A stretch of DNA of 64,000 bases from Streptomyces virginiae (GTDB lineage Bacteria; Actinomycetota; Actinomycetes; Streptomycetales; Streptomycetaceae). Made by a program: the position numbers and the translations under genes. Location: the NCBI RefSeq assembly GCF_000720455.1, contig NZ_JOAK01000010.1:124001-188000 (forward strand), in the 5' to 3' direction. Positions 27,471 to 36,217 of the stretch are shown here, piece by piece (the stretch's first letter is position 1; each line of letters starts with the position of its first letter). The notes under the pieces were generated by a model. It did no database searches. It worked only from the letters and a program-made list of their open reading frames with translations, and was not told the origin of the DNA.

Positions 27471-30260
27471 ATGACCATAGAGTCGGACCCGTCCTACCCG
27501 GCCCACTGGGAAGCCGACGTCGTCCTCCGTGACGGCGGTACCGCCCGGATCAGGCCCATCACCACCGAGGACGCCGGCCGGCTCGTCAGCTTCTACGAGC
27601 AGGTCTCCGACGAGTCGAAGTACTACCGCTTCTTCGCGCCCTACCCCCGCCTCTCCGACCGCGACGTGCACCGCTTCACGCACCACGACTACGTGGACCG
27701 GGTGGGCCTCGCCGCGACCATCGGCGAGGAGTTCATCGGCACCGTCCGCTACGACCGCATCGGCCCCGACGGCCGCCCCGCCTCCGCCCCCGCCGACGAG
27801 GCCGAGGTCGCCTTCCTCGTCCAGGACGCGCACCAGGGCCGCGGCGTCGCCTCGGCCCTCCTCGAACACATCGGCGCGGTGGCCCGGGAGCGCGGCATCC
27901 GCCGGTTCGCCGCCGAGGTGCTGCCCGCCAACACCAAGATGATCAAGGTGTTCACGGACGTCGGCTACCAGCAGAAGCGCAGCTTCGAGGACGGCTCCGT
28001 CCACCTCACCCTCGACCTCGAACCCACCGCCGAGTCCCTCGCCGTGCAGCGCGCCAGGGAACAGCGCGCCGAAGCCCGCTCCGTGCAGCGCCTGCTGGCC
28101 CCCGGCTCGGTCGCCGTCGTCGGGGTCAGCCGGTCCGGCGCCGGCGTGGGCGCGGCCGCCCTGCGCAACCTGCGCGACAGCGGCTTCCACGGCCACCTCT
28201 ACGCCGTCAACGAGGCCGTCACCCGCGATCTCCTCGACGGAGTGCGGGCCTACCGCACCGTCGAGGACATCGGCGCCCCCGTCGACCTCGCGGTGATCGC
28301 GGTCCCGGCCGACCGGGTCCCGGGCGCGGTGGCCGCCTGCGGCGAGCACGGCGTGCAGGGGCTCGTCGTCCTCTCCGCCGGATACGGGGACAGCGGCCCG
28401 GCCGGACTCGCCCGCCAGCGCGAGCTGCTGCGGCAGGTGCGCTCGTACGGGATGCGCCTCATCGGACCCAACGCCTACGGGGTGATCAACACCGCCCCGG
28501 AGGTGGAGCTCAACGCCTCGCTGACCCCCGCGCCGATGCCCGTGCGCGGCCGGACCGGCCTGTTCACGCAGTCCGGGGCGATCGGGATCGCCCTGCTCTC
28601 GGCGCTGCTGCGGCGCGGCGAGGGCCTGTCGTCCTTCGTCTCCGCGGGGAACCGGGCCGACGTCTCGGGCAACGACATCCTCCAGTACTGGTACGAGGAC
28701 GAGGCGACCGACGTCGCCCTGATGTACCTCGAAACCCTCGGCAACCCGCGGAAGTTCACCCGCCTCGCCCGCCGGACGGCGGCCGTCAAGCCGGTCGTCG
28801 TCGCCAAGGGCGGCCGGCACACCCCCGCCGGGCACGTCGTCCCCGGCACCCGGCTGTCGGAGGACACCGTCTCCGCCCTCCTGCGCCAGGCCGGCGTCAT
28901 CCGCGTCGACACGGTCACCGAGCTGGTGGACGTCGGCCTGCTGCTGGCCTCGCAGCCGCTGCCCGCCGGACCCCGGATCGCGATCCTCGGCAATTCCGAG
29001 TCCCTCGGGGTCCTCACCTACGACGCCTGCCTGGCGCAGGGCCTGCGGCCGCTGCCGCCCCTGGACCTGACGACCGCCGCGTCCCCGGAGGACTTCCGCA
29101 CCGCCCTGGCCGCCGCCCTCGCCTCCGACGACTGCGACGCGGTGATCGTGACCGCCATCCCGTGGGTCAGCGAGCACGCCCTCGCCGACGACCTGGCCGA
29201 CGCGCTGCGCGAGGCCGTCGCCGAGGCCCCCGGCAAGCCGGTGGCGGTCGTGCACGTGGAACTGGCCGAGCTGGTGCGGGCCCTGTCCGCGACCCGCGGG
29301 CCCGCCGACCGGCCACCGACCCGCCCGGGCACCGACGCCGCCGGGATCCCGGCCGCCCTCACGCCCACCGGCACCGGCACCCCCGACCCGGACCGGATCC
29401 CCAGCTACCCCGCCGCCGAGCGCGCCGTCAAGGCCGTCGCGGAAGCCGTGCGCTACGGGCAGTGGCGCCGCGCCCTCGCCGACGCCGGGCAGGTCCCCGA
29501 ATACGAGGACATCGACGAGGCCGGCGCCGCGGCCCAGCTCGCCGGGCTGCTCGCGGACGTCGACGACGGCGCCGTGCTGACCCTCGCCGACTGGGACGCC
29601 CGCGAGCTGCTCGCGCGCTACGGGATCCGCGTCCTGCCCACGCTTCCCGCGCCCAGCCCCGACGCCGCCGTCCGGGCCGCAGCCGTCCTCGGCTACCCCG
29701 TCGCCCTCAAGACCACCGCCCCGCACCTGCGCCACCGCGCGGACCTCGGCGGCGTACGGCTCGACCTGACGAACGAGGCCGAGCTGAGGCGCTCATACGA
29801 GGAGCTCACCGACGCGCTGGGCAAGCCGGCCGAGCTCCAGCCCGTGGTGCAGCCCATGGTGCCGCGGGGCGTCGACACCGTCGTGCGGTCCGTCATCGAC
29901 CCGGCCGCCGGCGCCGTCCTCTCCTTCGGGCTCGCCGGCGTGGCCTCCGAACTGCTCGGCGACACCGCCCACCGGCTGGTCCCGGCCACCGACGCCGACG
30001 CCGCCGCGCTGATCCGGTCCATCCGGGCGGCACCCCTCCTCTACGGCTGGCGCGGCAGCGACCCCGTCGACACCCCCGCCCTGGAGGAGACGCTCCTGCG
30101 GCTGTCCCGGCTCGTCGACGACCACCCCGAGGTGATCGGGGTCACCCTGGAGCCCGTCGTCGTCGCCGTCGAGGGCGTGTCCGCCCTCAGCGCGACCGTC
30201 CGCGTCGCCCATCCGCCCGCCCGCGGTGATCTCGGCCCCCGGACGCTTCCCAGTTACTGA
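27471..30260 (+). CDS. GNAT protein acetyltransferase fused to NDP-forming acyl-CoA synthetase domain (Pat-like)
   Basis: A 929-residue protein. Residues ~15-190 are a GNAT acetyltransferase with the acetyl-CoA loop QGRGVASALLEH (residues ~122-134). From ~205 there is a CoA-binding Rossmann domain (LAPGSVAVVGVSRSGAGVG), two succinyl-CoA-ligase-like domains (LFTQSGAIGIALLSALL), and a C-terminal ATP-grasp half (LARYGIRVLPTLP onwards). This is the Streptomyces order of the Pat lysine acetyltransferases, which silence acetyl-CoA synthetase, reversed relative to enteric Pat. The region that carries the phospho-histidine in active synthetases (SHTG) reads VPGTRL here, so the synthetase part is probably only a sensor. 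The second ATG is preferred because AAGG lies seven bases before it. Confidence 0.88.
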   Translation: MTIESDPSYPAHWEADVVLRDGGTARIRPITTEDAGRLVSFYEQVSDESKYYRFFAPYPRLSDRDVHRFTHHDYVDRVGLAATIGEEFIGTVRYDRIGPDGRPASAPADEAEVAFLVQDAHQGRGVASALLEHIGAVARERGIRRFAAEVLPANTKMIKVFTDVGYQQKRSFEDGSVHLTLDLEPTAESLAVQRAREQRAEARSVQRLLAPGSVAVVGVSRSGAGVGAAALRNLRDSGFHGHLYAVNEAVTRDLLDGVRAYRTVEDIGAPVDLAVIAVPADRVPGAVAACGEHGVQGLVVLSAGYGDSGPAGLARQRELLRQVRSYGMRLIGPNAYGVINTAPEVELNASLTPAPMPVRGRTGLFTQSGAIGIALLSALLRRGEGLSSFVSAGNRADVSGNDILQYWYEDEATDVALMYLETLGNPRKFTRLARRTAAVKPVVVAKGGRHTPAGHVVPGTRLSEDTVSALLRQAGVIRVDTVTELVDVGLLLASQPLPAGPRIAILGNSESLGVLTYDACLAQGLRPLPPLDLTTAASPEDFRTALAAALASDDCDAVIVTAIPWVSEHALADDLADALREAVAEAPGKPVAVVHVELAELVRALSATRGPADRPPTRPGTDAAGIPAALTPTGTGTPDPDRIPSYPAAERAVKAVAEAVRYGQWRRALADAGQVPEYEDIDEAGAAAQLAGLLADVDDGAVLTLADWDARELLARYGIRVLPTLPAPSPDAAVRAAAVLGYPVALKTTAPHLRHRADLGGVRLDLTNEAELRRSYEELTDALGKPAELQPVVQPMVPRGVDTVVRSVIDPAAGAVLSFGLAGVASELLGDTAHRLVPATDADAAALIRSIRAAPLLYGWRGSDPVDTPALEETLLRLSRLVDDHPEVIGVTLEPVVVAVEGVSALSATVRVAHPPARGDLGPRTLPSY

Positions 30261-30310
30261 GCGGGTACGGCGCGGTAGGAGGGACCCCGGGGGGCCTTAC
30301 CATTGACCCC

Positions 30311-30910
30311 ATGGCGAAATCCGGTACGACGACCCAGGGGCTGCGCACGGCGATCGAGCGCAGCGGCTACTACCCGGCCCTCGTGGCCGAGGCCGTGGAG
30401 GCCGCGGTGGGCGGCGAGCCGATCTCGTCGTACCTGGTCCACCAGGAGACGACCTTCGACTCCAACGAGGTGCGCCGCCACGTCACCGTGCTGGTCCTGA
30501 CCGGCAACCGCTTCATCGTCAGCCACACCGACGAGCAGGCGGCCGACGCCGGGTCCCCCTCGCCGTACGCGACGACCTCCACCGAGTCGGTCAAGCTCTC
30601 CAGCATCTCCTCCGTGGTGCTGAGCCGTGTCGTCGCCAACCCGGAGTCCTACACCCCGGGCACCCTGCCCCGCGAGGTCGTCCTGACCATCGGCTGGGGC
30701 GCGGTCTCCCGGATCGACCTGGAGCCGGCCGCCTGCGGCGACCCCAACTGCGACTCCGACCACGGCTACACCGGCAACTCCACCGCCGACGACCTCAGCC
30801 TGCGGGTCAGCGAGGCCGGCGACGGGCCGGAGGCGGTGCGCCAGACCCTCGTCTTCGCGCAGGCGCTCAGCGAGGCGACAGCGGCCACGTCCTCCTCCTC
30901 CGCCCGCTGA
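30311..30910 (+). CDS. DUF5998 family protein
   Basis: A 199-residue soluble actinobacterial protein matching what I recall of DUF5998. Recognisable segments are LRTAIERSGYYPALVAEAVE, YLVHQETTFDSNEVRRHVTV, LTGNRFIVSHTDE and the cysteine-containing CGDPNCDSDHGY. No enzyme motif or membrane segment is visible. It shares one base of its stop with the start of the phosphodiesterase gene (TGATG), so they are translated together and probably work together. Function is unknown. Confidence 0.8.
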   Translation: MAKSGTTTQGLRTAIERSGYYPALVAEAVEAAVGGEPISSYLVHQETTFDSNEVRRHVTVLVLTGNRFIVSHTDEQAADAGSPSPYATTSTESVKLSSISSVVLSRVVANPESYTPGTLPREVVLTIGWGAVSRIDLEPAACGDPNCDSDHGYTGNSTADDLSLRVSEAGDGPEAVRQTLVFAQALSEATAATSSSSAR

Positions 30911-32112
30911 TGGCGTACTCCGCACCGCAGGACTGGACCGAGCCGGAGCTGCTGGACCTGGCCGGCGCCCCCGTCCCGGAGTACGGAGCCGGGTCGCTCG
31001 CCGACCTGCTGCCGACGCTCGTGGCCGGGCAGGGCGTGCCCGGCTACACCGCCGCCATCGCCGAGCTGACCCCGGCCGACCGCAACTGCGTGTTCCTGGT
31101 CGACGGCATGGGCTGGGAGCAGATCAAGGCCCACGCTGACGAAGCCCCGTACCTGGCCTCCCTCCTCGGCAGCTCGCGCGGCGGCACCGGGCGCCCGATC
31201 ACCGCGGGCTTCCCGGCGACCACCGCCACCTCCCTGGCCTCCGTCGGCACCGGGCTGCCGCCGGCCCGCCACGGCCTGCCCGGCTACGCCGTGCGCAACC
31301 CGGCCACCGGCGAGCTGATGAACCAGCTCCGCTGGCAGCCGTGGGCGCCGCCGAAGCCGTGGCAGCCGTACCCGACGGTCTTCCAGGAGGCGGACAAGGC
31401 CGGTGTGGCGACCGCGCAGGTGTCCTCGCCCGCCTTCCAGACCACCCCGCTCACCAAGGTCGCCCTGAGCGGCGGCACCTTCCTCGGCCGGATGACCGGC
31501 GAGGAGCGGATGGACCTGGCCGCCGAGCGCCTCGCCGCCGGCGACCGCTCGCTCGTCTACACCTACTACAGCGAGCTCGACGGGGCCGGCCACCGCCACG
31601 GCGTGGACTCCGACGCCTGGCGCGGCCAGCTGATGTACGTGGACCGGCTCGTCCAGCGGCTCGCCGAGCAGCTGCCCGCGCGCACGGCGCTGTACGTGAC
31701 CGCCGACCACGGCATGGTCGACGTCCCCTTCGACGAGGACTCGCGGATCGACTTCGACGAGGACTGGGAGCTCGGCGCCGGCGTGGCCCTGCTGGGCGGC
31801 GAGGGCCGGGCCCGGCACGTGTACGCGGTGCCGGGGGCGGAGGCCGACGTGCTGACCGTGTGGCGCGAGGTGCTCGGTGACCGCTTCTGGGTCGCCGGCC
31901 GCGAAGAGGCCCTGGACCTGGGCTGGTTCGGCCCGCCGGGGGAGTGCGACGAGCGCGTGCTCGGGCGGATCGGCGACGTGGTCGCCGCCGCCGCGACCGA
32001 TGCCGCGATCACCGCTTCGCGCAACGAGCCGAACGAGTCGGCCCTCGCCGGGATGCACGGCTCCATGACCGCGGCGGAGCAGCTCGTCCCGCTGCTCGAA
32101 ATCCGCACCTGA
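30910..32112 (+). CDS. Nucleotide pyrophosphatase/phosphodiesterase (alkaline phosphatase superfamily)
   Basis: A 400-residue two-metal hydrolase. Metal site residues are visible in VFLVDGMGWEQ (Asp65), the likely nucleophile threonine in FPATTATSLASVGTGL (about residue 104-105), YYSELDGAGHRHG (Asp and His ligands) and YVTADHGMVDVP (Asp-His). The family cleaves phosphodiester or phosphonate bonds of nucleotides and similar compounds. No signal peptide is visible, so it is probably cytoplasmic. It is coupled to the DUF5998 gene upstream and followed 71 bases later by thymidine kinase. Confidence 0.88.
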   Translation: MAYSAPQDWTEPELLDLAGAPVPEYGAGSLADLLPTLVAGQGVPGYTAAIAELTPADRNCVFLVDGMGWEQIKAHADEAPYLASLLGSSRGGTGRPITAGFPATTATSLASVGTGLPPARHGLPGYAVRNPATGELMNQLRWQPWAPPKPWQPYPTVFQEADKAGVATAQVSSPAFQTTPLTKVALSGGTFLGRMTGEERMDLAAERLAAGDRSLVYTYYSELDGAGHRHGVDSDAWRGQLMYVDRLVQRLAEQLPARTALYVTADHGMVDVPFDEDSRIDFDEDWELGAGVALLGGEGRARHVYAVPGAEADVLTVWREVLGDRFWVAGREEALDLGWFGPPGECDERVLGRIGDVVAAAATDAAITASRNEPNESALAGMHGSMTAAEQLVPLLEIRT

Positions 32113-32183
32113 CCGCCTCGCTCAGGCCTGCTCCCCCCAGCCCCGTCACCTCCACCCACGATCCGAAAGGTCCCGTACCTCCC

Positions 32184-32834
32184 ATGCCCGAGCTGGTGTT
32201 CTTCTCCGGAACGATGGACTGCGGAAAGAGCACTCTGGCGCTCCAGATCACGCACAACCGCTCGGCCCGCGGCCTGCAGGGCGTGATCTTCACCCGCCAG
32301 GACCGCGCCGGTGAGGGCAAGCTGTCCTCCCGCCTGGGCCTGGTCACGGAAGCGGTCGAGGTCGCCGACGCCATGGACCTCTACGCCTACCTCGTGGGCG
32401 AGCTCTCCCAGGGCGGCAGGGCGGACTACGTCATCGTCGACGAGGCCCAGTTCCTCGCGCCGGAGCAGATCGACCAGCTGGCCCGGATCGTCGACGACCT
32501 CGACATGGACGTCTTCGCCTTCGGCATCACCACGGACTTCCGCACGAAGCTCTTCCCCGGCTCGCAGCGCCTGATCGAGCTCGCCGACCGCATAGAGCAG
32601 CTCCAGGTCGAGGCCCTGTGCTGGTGCGGAGCCCGCGCCACGCACAACGCCCGCACGGTGGGCGGCGTGATGGTCGTCGAAGGCGAGCAGGTCGTGGTCG
32701 GGGACGTGAACCGCCCGGCCGAGGAGATCGGCTACGAAGTCCTCTGCCGCCGTCACCACCGCCGGCACATGACCTCCGCCGCGGCCCACGCCGCCGCCCT
32801 CTCCCCGGACGTCCTCCCCGTCAACAACCCCTGA
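32184..32834 (+). CDS. tdk: Thymidine kinase (type II)
   Basis: A 216-residue enzyme that phosphorylates thymidine to dTMP in the salvage pathway. The P-loop GTMDCGKST (residues 9-17), the Walker B DEAQFL (85-90), and the lasso/zinc region CWCGARATHNAR with the later LCRRHH complete the type II pattern. The chain ends somewhat longer than the E. coli enzyme. A start at the ATG giving MPELVFFSG is unambiguous from homology, although the ribosome site is weak. It converges with the DUF2254 gene nine bases downstream. Confidence 0.93.
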   Translation: MPELVFFSGTMDCGKSTLALQITHNRSARGLQGVIFTRQDRAGEGKLSSRLGLVTEAVEVADAMDLYAYLVGELSQGGRADYVIVDEAQFLAPEQIDQLARIVDDLDMDVFAFGITTDFRTKLFPGSQRLIELADRIEQLQVEALCWCGARATHNARTVGGVMVVEGEQVVVGDVNRPAEEIGYEVLCRRHHRRHMTSAAAHAAALSPDVLPVNNP

Positions 32835-32848
32835 CCGGACCGGTCAGG
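32830..32848. terminator. Compact palindrome between tdk and DUF2254 stops
   Basis: CCTGACCGG and CCGGTCAGG are exact inverted repeats around a single A. The left arm includes the tdk TGA stop and the right arm includes the stop of the convergent gene. A bidirectional terminator is inferred. Confidence 0.45.
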
Positions 32849-34124
32849 AGGGGCGGCGGCGGGCGCCGATGCCCTGGGGGTCGGGCGTGCGGGCCAGGGT
32901 GCGGCGGGCCGGGTCGGTGTACGCGCGGTCGACGGACTCCCGCAGCAGGGCCAGTTCGGTGTCGACGGCCGGGCGGGACGCGGCCGGCACGGCGCCTAGG
33001 AGGCTTTCCAGCAGGGCCCCGAGCCGCCGGCAGATCTGGAGGGACGAGGTGCCGTACTCGCGGATCTCGGTCACGGCCAGCTGGAGGTAGTCCACCCAGT
33101 CCCGGCCCCGGACCACCAGCCGCGGGGTGCCGTGACGGTCGCCGAGCACGTAGCGCTCGCGCAGGCCGGTGCGGCCGACCGTGTGGAGGAACGCCTCGAT
33201 CTGGTTGAGCACTTGGACCGCGGTGGTCGGGTCGTTCACGGCGGGGGAGAGCGCCCGGACGGCGATGTCGACGAGCACCCGCAGCGCGAACGCCGGGTCC
33301 TGCTCGATCGTCCGCTCGGAGCCGAAGGCGATCAGCCCGGTCACCCGCCGCGGCTCCGGGGCCGACGACCCGCCGTGGACCTCGACGACGACCCCGCCCG
33401 GCGGTACGAAGTCCCCGACCAGGCGGGTGACCACGAGGACGCAGTCGTGGCGCGCCGCCAGGGCCGTCAGCCGGTCCGCGTGGACGGCCTGGATCACCCC
33501 GCCGCGTTCGGACCGTACGTACGCCACCGGACCGCCGTCCGCCGGCGGTACGGTGTCGCCCGCGCGCGGCGCGGCGCCGAGGACGGCGGCCTCTCCGCGG
33601 ACCAGGACCGTTTCCCCCATCCGTCCGACCAGTTGGGCGATGGCCACGGGCCGGAGGTTGTGGGTGAACCGGTTGAGGTAGACCAGCAGCAACAACAGGC
33701 TGACGGACACGGCGGCACCGGCAAGGGTGATCCCGAGGTCGGGCACGGAGTCCGACTCGATGGTGCGCAGCAGGGCGAAGGAGAAGGAGAAGGTCCCGGT
33801 GAAGGTGGCCAGCACCGCCTTCTGCAGCCGGTCCCGGTACCACAGGCGCATGTAGCGCGGGGACAGGGTGCCGGTCGCCTGCTGGACGACGAGCACGCCG
33901 ATGGTGACGACGAAGCCGAGCAGGGCGATCATCGCGCCGACGATGGCGGTCAGCACGCCGCTGGCCGTCGAGGCGGAGTACCGCCAGCCGGCCGGGAGCC
34001 CGGTGGTGTCCACGGTGACGGCCCATTCCGCGAGCAGTACGCCGAGGAGCAGACCGAGCAGCGGCACGATCCAGAGGCTGGCCTTCGTGTACTGCAGCAG
34101 CCGGAAGCGGGAGGCCCAGGACAT
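32844..34124 (-). CDS. DUF2254 membrane protein
   Basis: A 426-residue membrane protein. Four hydrophobic helices occupy the first ~165 residues (ASLWIVPLLGLLLGVLLAEW, then AIVGAMIALLGFVVTIGVLV, then two more around ATFTGTFSFSFALLRTI and VSVSLLLLLVYLNRFTHNLR). The cytoplasmic part (~170-426) has SALSPAVNDPTTAV-like sequence (RALSPAVNDPTTAVQVLNQI), the hallmark of the family. Function is unknown. It is common in stress-related gene neighbourhoods. It marks the left edge of a block that interrupts the conserved tdk-to-sseA order. Confidence 0.85.
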   Translation of the reverse strand: MSWASRFRLLQYTKASLWIVPLLGLLLGVLLAEWAVTVDTTGLPAGWRYSASTASGVLTAIVGAMIALLGFVVTIGVLVVQQATGTLSPRYMRLWYRDRLQKAVLATFTGTFSFSFALLRTIESDSVPDLGITLAGAAVSVSLLLLLVYLNRFTHNLRPVAIAQLVGRMGETVLVRGEAAVLGAAPRAGDTVPPADGGPVAYVRSERGGVIQAVHADRLTALAARHDCVLVVTRLVGDFVPPGGVVVEVHGGSSAPEPRRVTGLIAFGSERTIEQDPAFALRVLVDIAVRALSPAVNDPTTAVQVLNQIEAFLHTVGRTGLRERYVLGDRHGTPRLVVRGRDWVDYLQLAVTEIREYGTSSLQICRRLGALLESLLGAVPAASRPAVDTELALLRESVDRAYTDPARRTLARTPDPQGIGARRRPS

Positions 34125-34369
34125 CAGGGGGCGCGGCGGGATTCCGGTCGCCCGCCGGGCGGCGTCGTACGTCGGTGCGGCACAGGTGACCTCCGGCCTC
34201 CGGTTCGCGGTTCGGGACGGCCTTCAGGCCCACGGTAAGGCCGCCCGGCGCCCTCCGCACGCCGCCGCCGGGCCTCCGCAGGCCCACCTGCGGAGCCAGG
34301 GTGCTCCGCAGGACCGGCCGGACATTCCTGCCTAAGCTGACTGTGTGACATCGGCGAAAGGCGTACCCG
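34125..34369. promoter_or_regulatory. Divergent promoter region, DUF2254 / GH15
   Basis: About 245 bases between two divergent genes. A possible -10 (TAAGCT) lies near 34334, but no -35 is convincing. AAAGG precedes the GH15 start at a suitable distance. No repeat or operator stands out. Confidence 0.25.
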
Positions 34370-36217
34370 ATGGACGAGTACCCCCTGATCGAGAACCACG
34401 GCCTGATCGGTGATCTGCAGACGGCCGCCCTGGTGACCACCGACGGGACGATCGACTGGTTCTGCTGTCCGCGCTTCGACTCGCCGAGCGTGTTCGGGGC
34501 ACTGCTGGACCGGGAGAAGGGCGGGCACTTCAGGGTCGCCCCGCTGAACACCACGTACACGACGAAGCAGTTGTACCTCCCCGACACGGCCGTCCTCGTG
34601 ACGCGCTTCATGACCGAGTCGGGCGCCGGCGAGGTGGTCGACTTCATGCCGCCGACCGGGCGGACGGCCACCGACCGGCACAGCATCGTCCGCATGCTCC
34701 GGTGCGTGCGCGGCAGCATGACCTTCGAGGTCGACATCGCCCCGCGGTTCGACTACGGCCGGGCACCCCACACCCTCCACGCGACCGAGCACGGCGCCGT
34801 GTTCGTGTCCGAGGGGATGGAGCTGACCGTTCACGCCGTCCGCGAGCAGGAGGACGAGCGGCTCCTGACCGGTCTGTCGAAGGAGCACGACCTGCACTTC
34901 TCGCTGACCCTGCAGGCCGGCCAGCAGCGCGGCCTGGTACTGGAGTCGGCGGCCGGCGGGCCGCCGCGCGAGATCCTGCCCGCCGCCTTCGACACGATGT
35001 TCGCCGACGCCGTCGGGCACTGGCGCACCTGGCTGCGCCAGTCCCGGTACACCGGCCGCTGGCGGGAGGCCGTCGAGCGCTCCGCCATCACGCTGAAGCT
35101 GATGACGTACGCGCCGAGCGGCGCCCTGGTGGCCGCGCCCACGGCGGGGCTGCCCGAGCAACTGGGCGGCGAGCGCAACTGGGACTACCGGTTCACCTGG
35201 ATCCGCGACGCCTCCTTCTCCGTGTACGCCCTGCTGGGCCTGGGTTTCACGGAGGAGGCGACGGCCTTCATCGGCTGGCTGCGCGACCGGGTCAGGGAGA
35301 AGGCCGGCAGCGACGGGGACACCGGCCCGATGAACATCATGTACCGGGTCGACGGCTCGTCCGACCTCTTCGAGGAGACCCTGGAGCACTGGGAGGGCTA
35401 CCAGGGCTCCCGGCCCGTACGCATCGGCAACGGCGCGGCCACCCAGCTGCAACTGGACATCTACGGCGAGGCGCTGGACAGCATCTTCTTCGCCCACCAG
35501 CACGGGATCCAGCTGGACCACCGGGCCTGGACCTCGCTGCACACCCTCCTCGACTGGCTGACCGACCACTGGGACCAGCCCGACGAAGGCCTGTGGGAGA
35601 CCCGGGGAGGCCGCCAGGACTTCACCTACGGCCGGGTGATGTCGTGGGTCGCCTTCGACCGCGCCCTGCGCCTGGCCGCCTCCAGCGGCCGGCCCGCGGC
35701 CAGCGGCCGCTGGGTCGAGGCCCGCGACGCGATCTACGAGCAGGTCCTCCAGCGGGGCTGGGACCCGCAGCGCAAGGCGTTCGTGCAGCACTACGGCAGC
35801 GACGTGCTCGACTCGGCCCTGCTGCGGATGCCGACGGTCGGCATCATCACCCCCGACGATCCGATGTGGACGTCCACCCTGGAGGCGATGGACCGGGAGC
35901 TGGTCACCGACAGCCTCGTCTACCGGTACAACCCCGAGGCGTCACCGGACGGGCTGCGCGGCTCCGAAGGGACCTTCTCGCTGTGCACCTTCATGTACGT
36001 CGACGCGCTCGCCCGCGCCGGACGCATCGACCAGGCGCGGCTGGTGCTGGAGAAGATGCTCACCTACGCCAACCACCTGGGCCTGTACTCGGAGGAGATC
36101 GACCTGACCGGGCGCCAGCTCGGCAACTTCCCGCAGGCGTTCACCCACCTGGCGTTCATCGACGCGGCCATCACCCTGGACGCGAACCTCAACCGGGCTC
36201 GGGCCCGGGCGGCGTGA
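34370..36217 (+). CDS. Glycoside hydrolase family 15 protein (glucoamylase/trehalase-like)
   Basis: A 615-residue cytoplasmic hydrolase. The N-terminal beta-sandwich begins YPLIENHGLIGDLQTAALVT and DGTIDWFCCPRFDSPSVFGA, standard for the bacterial GH15 branch. The (alpha/alpha)6 barrel shows NWDYRFTWIRDASFSVYALL, the proposed acid DEGLWETRGG, and the base region LYSEEIDLTGRQLGNFPQAF. In actinobacteria members of this branch act on trehalose or on small alpha-glucosides. Which one cannot be decided from sequence alone. It lacks a signal peptide. Its 3' end overlaps the convergent antiporter gene by 29 bases. Confidence 0.9.
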   Translation: MDEYPLIENHGLIGDLQTAALVTTDGTIDWFCCPRFDSPSVFGALLDREKGGHFRVAPLNTTYTTKQLYLPDTAVLVTRFMTESGAGEVVDFMPPTGRTATDRHSIVRMLRCVRGSMTFEVDIAPRFDYGRAPHTLHATEHGAVFVSEGMELTVHAVREQEDERLLTGLSKEHDLHFSLTLQAGQQRGLVLESAAGGPPREILPAAFDTMFADAVGHWRTWLRQSRYTGRWREAVERSAITLKLMTYAPSGALVAAPTAGLPEQLGGERNWDYRFTWIRDASFSVYALLGLGFTEEATAFIGWLRDRVREKAGSDGDTGPMNIMYRVDGSSDLFEETLEHWEGYQGSRPVRIGNGAATQLQLDIYGEALDSIFFAHQHGIQLDHRAWTSLHTLLDWLTDHWDQPDEGLWETRGGRQDFTYGRVMSWVAFDRALRLAASSGRPAASGRWVEARDAIYEQVLQRGWDPQRKAFVQHYGSDVLDSALLRMPTVGIITPDDPMWTSTLEAMDRELVTDSLVYRYNPEASPDGLRGSEGTFSLCTFMYVDALARAGRIDQARLVLEKMLTYANHLGLYSEEIDLTGRQLGNFPQAFTHLAFIDAAITLDANLNRARARAA

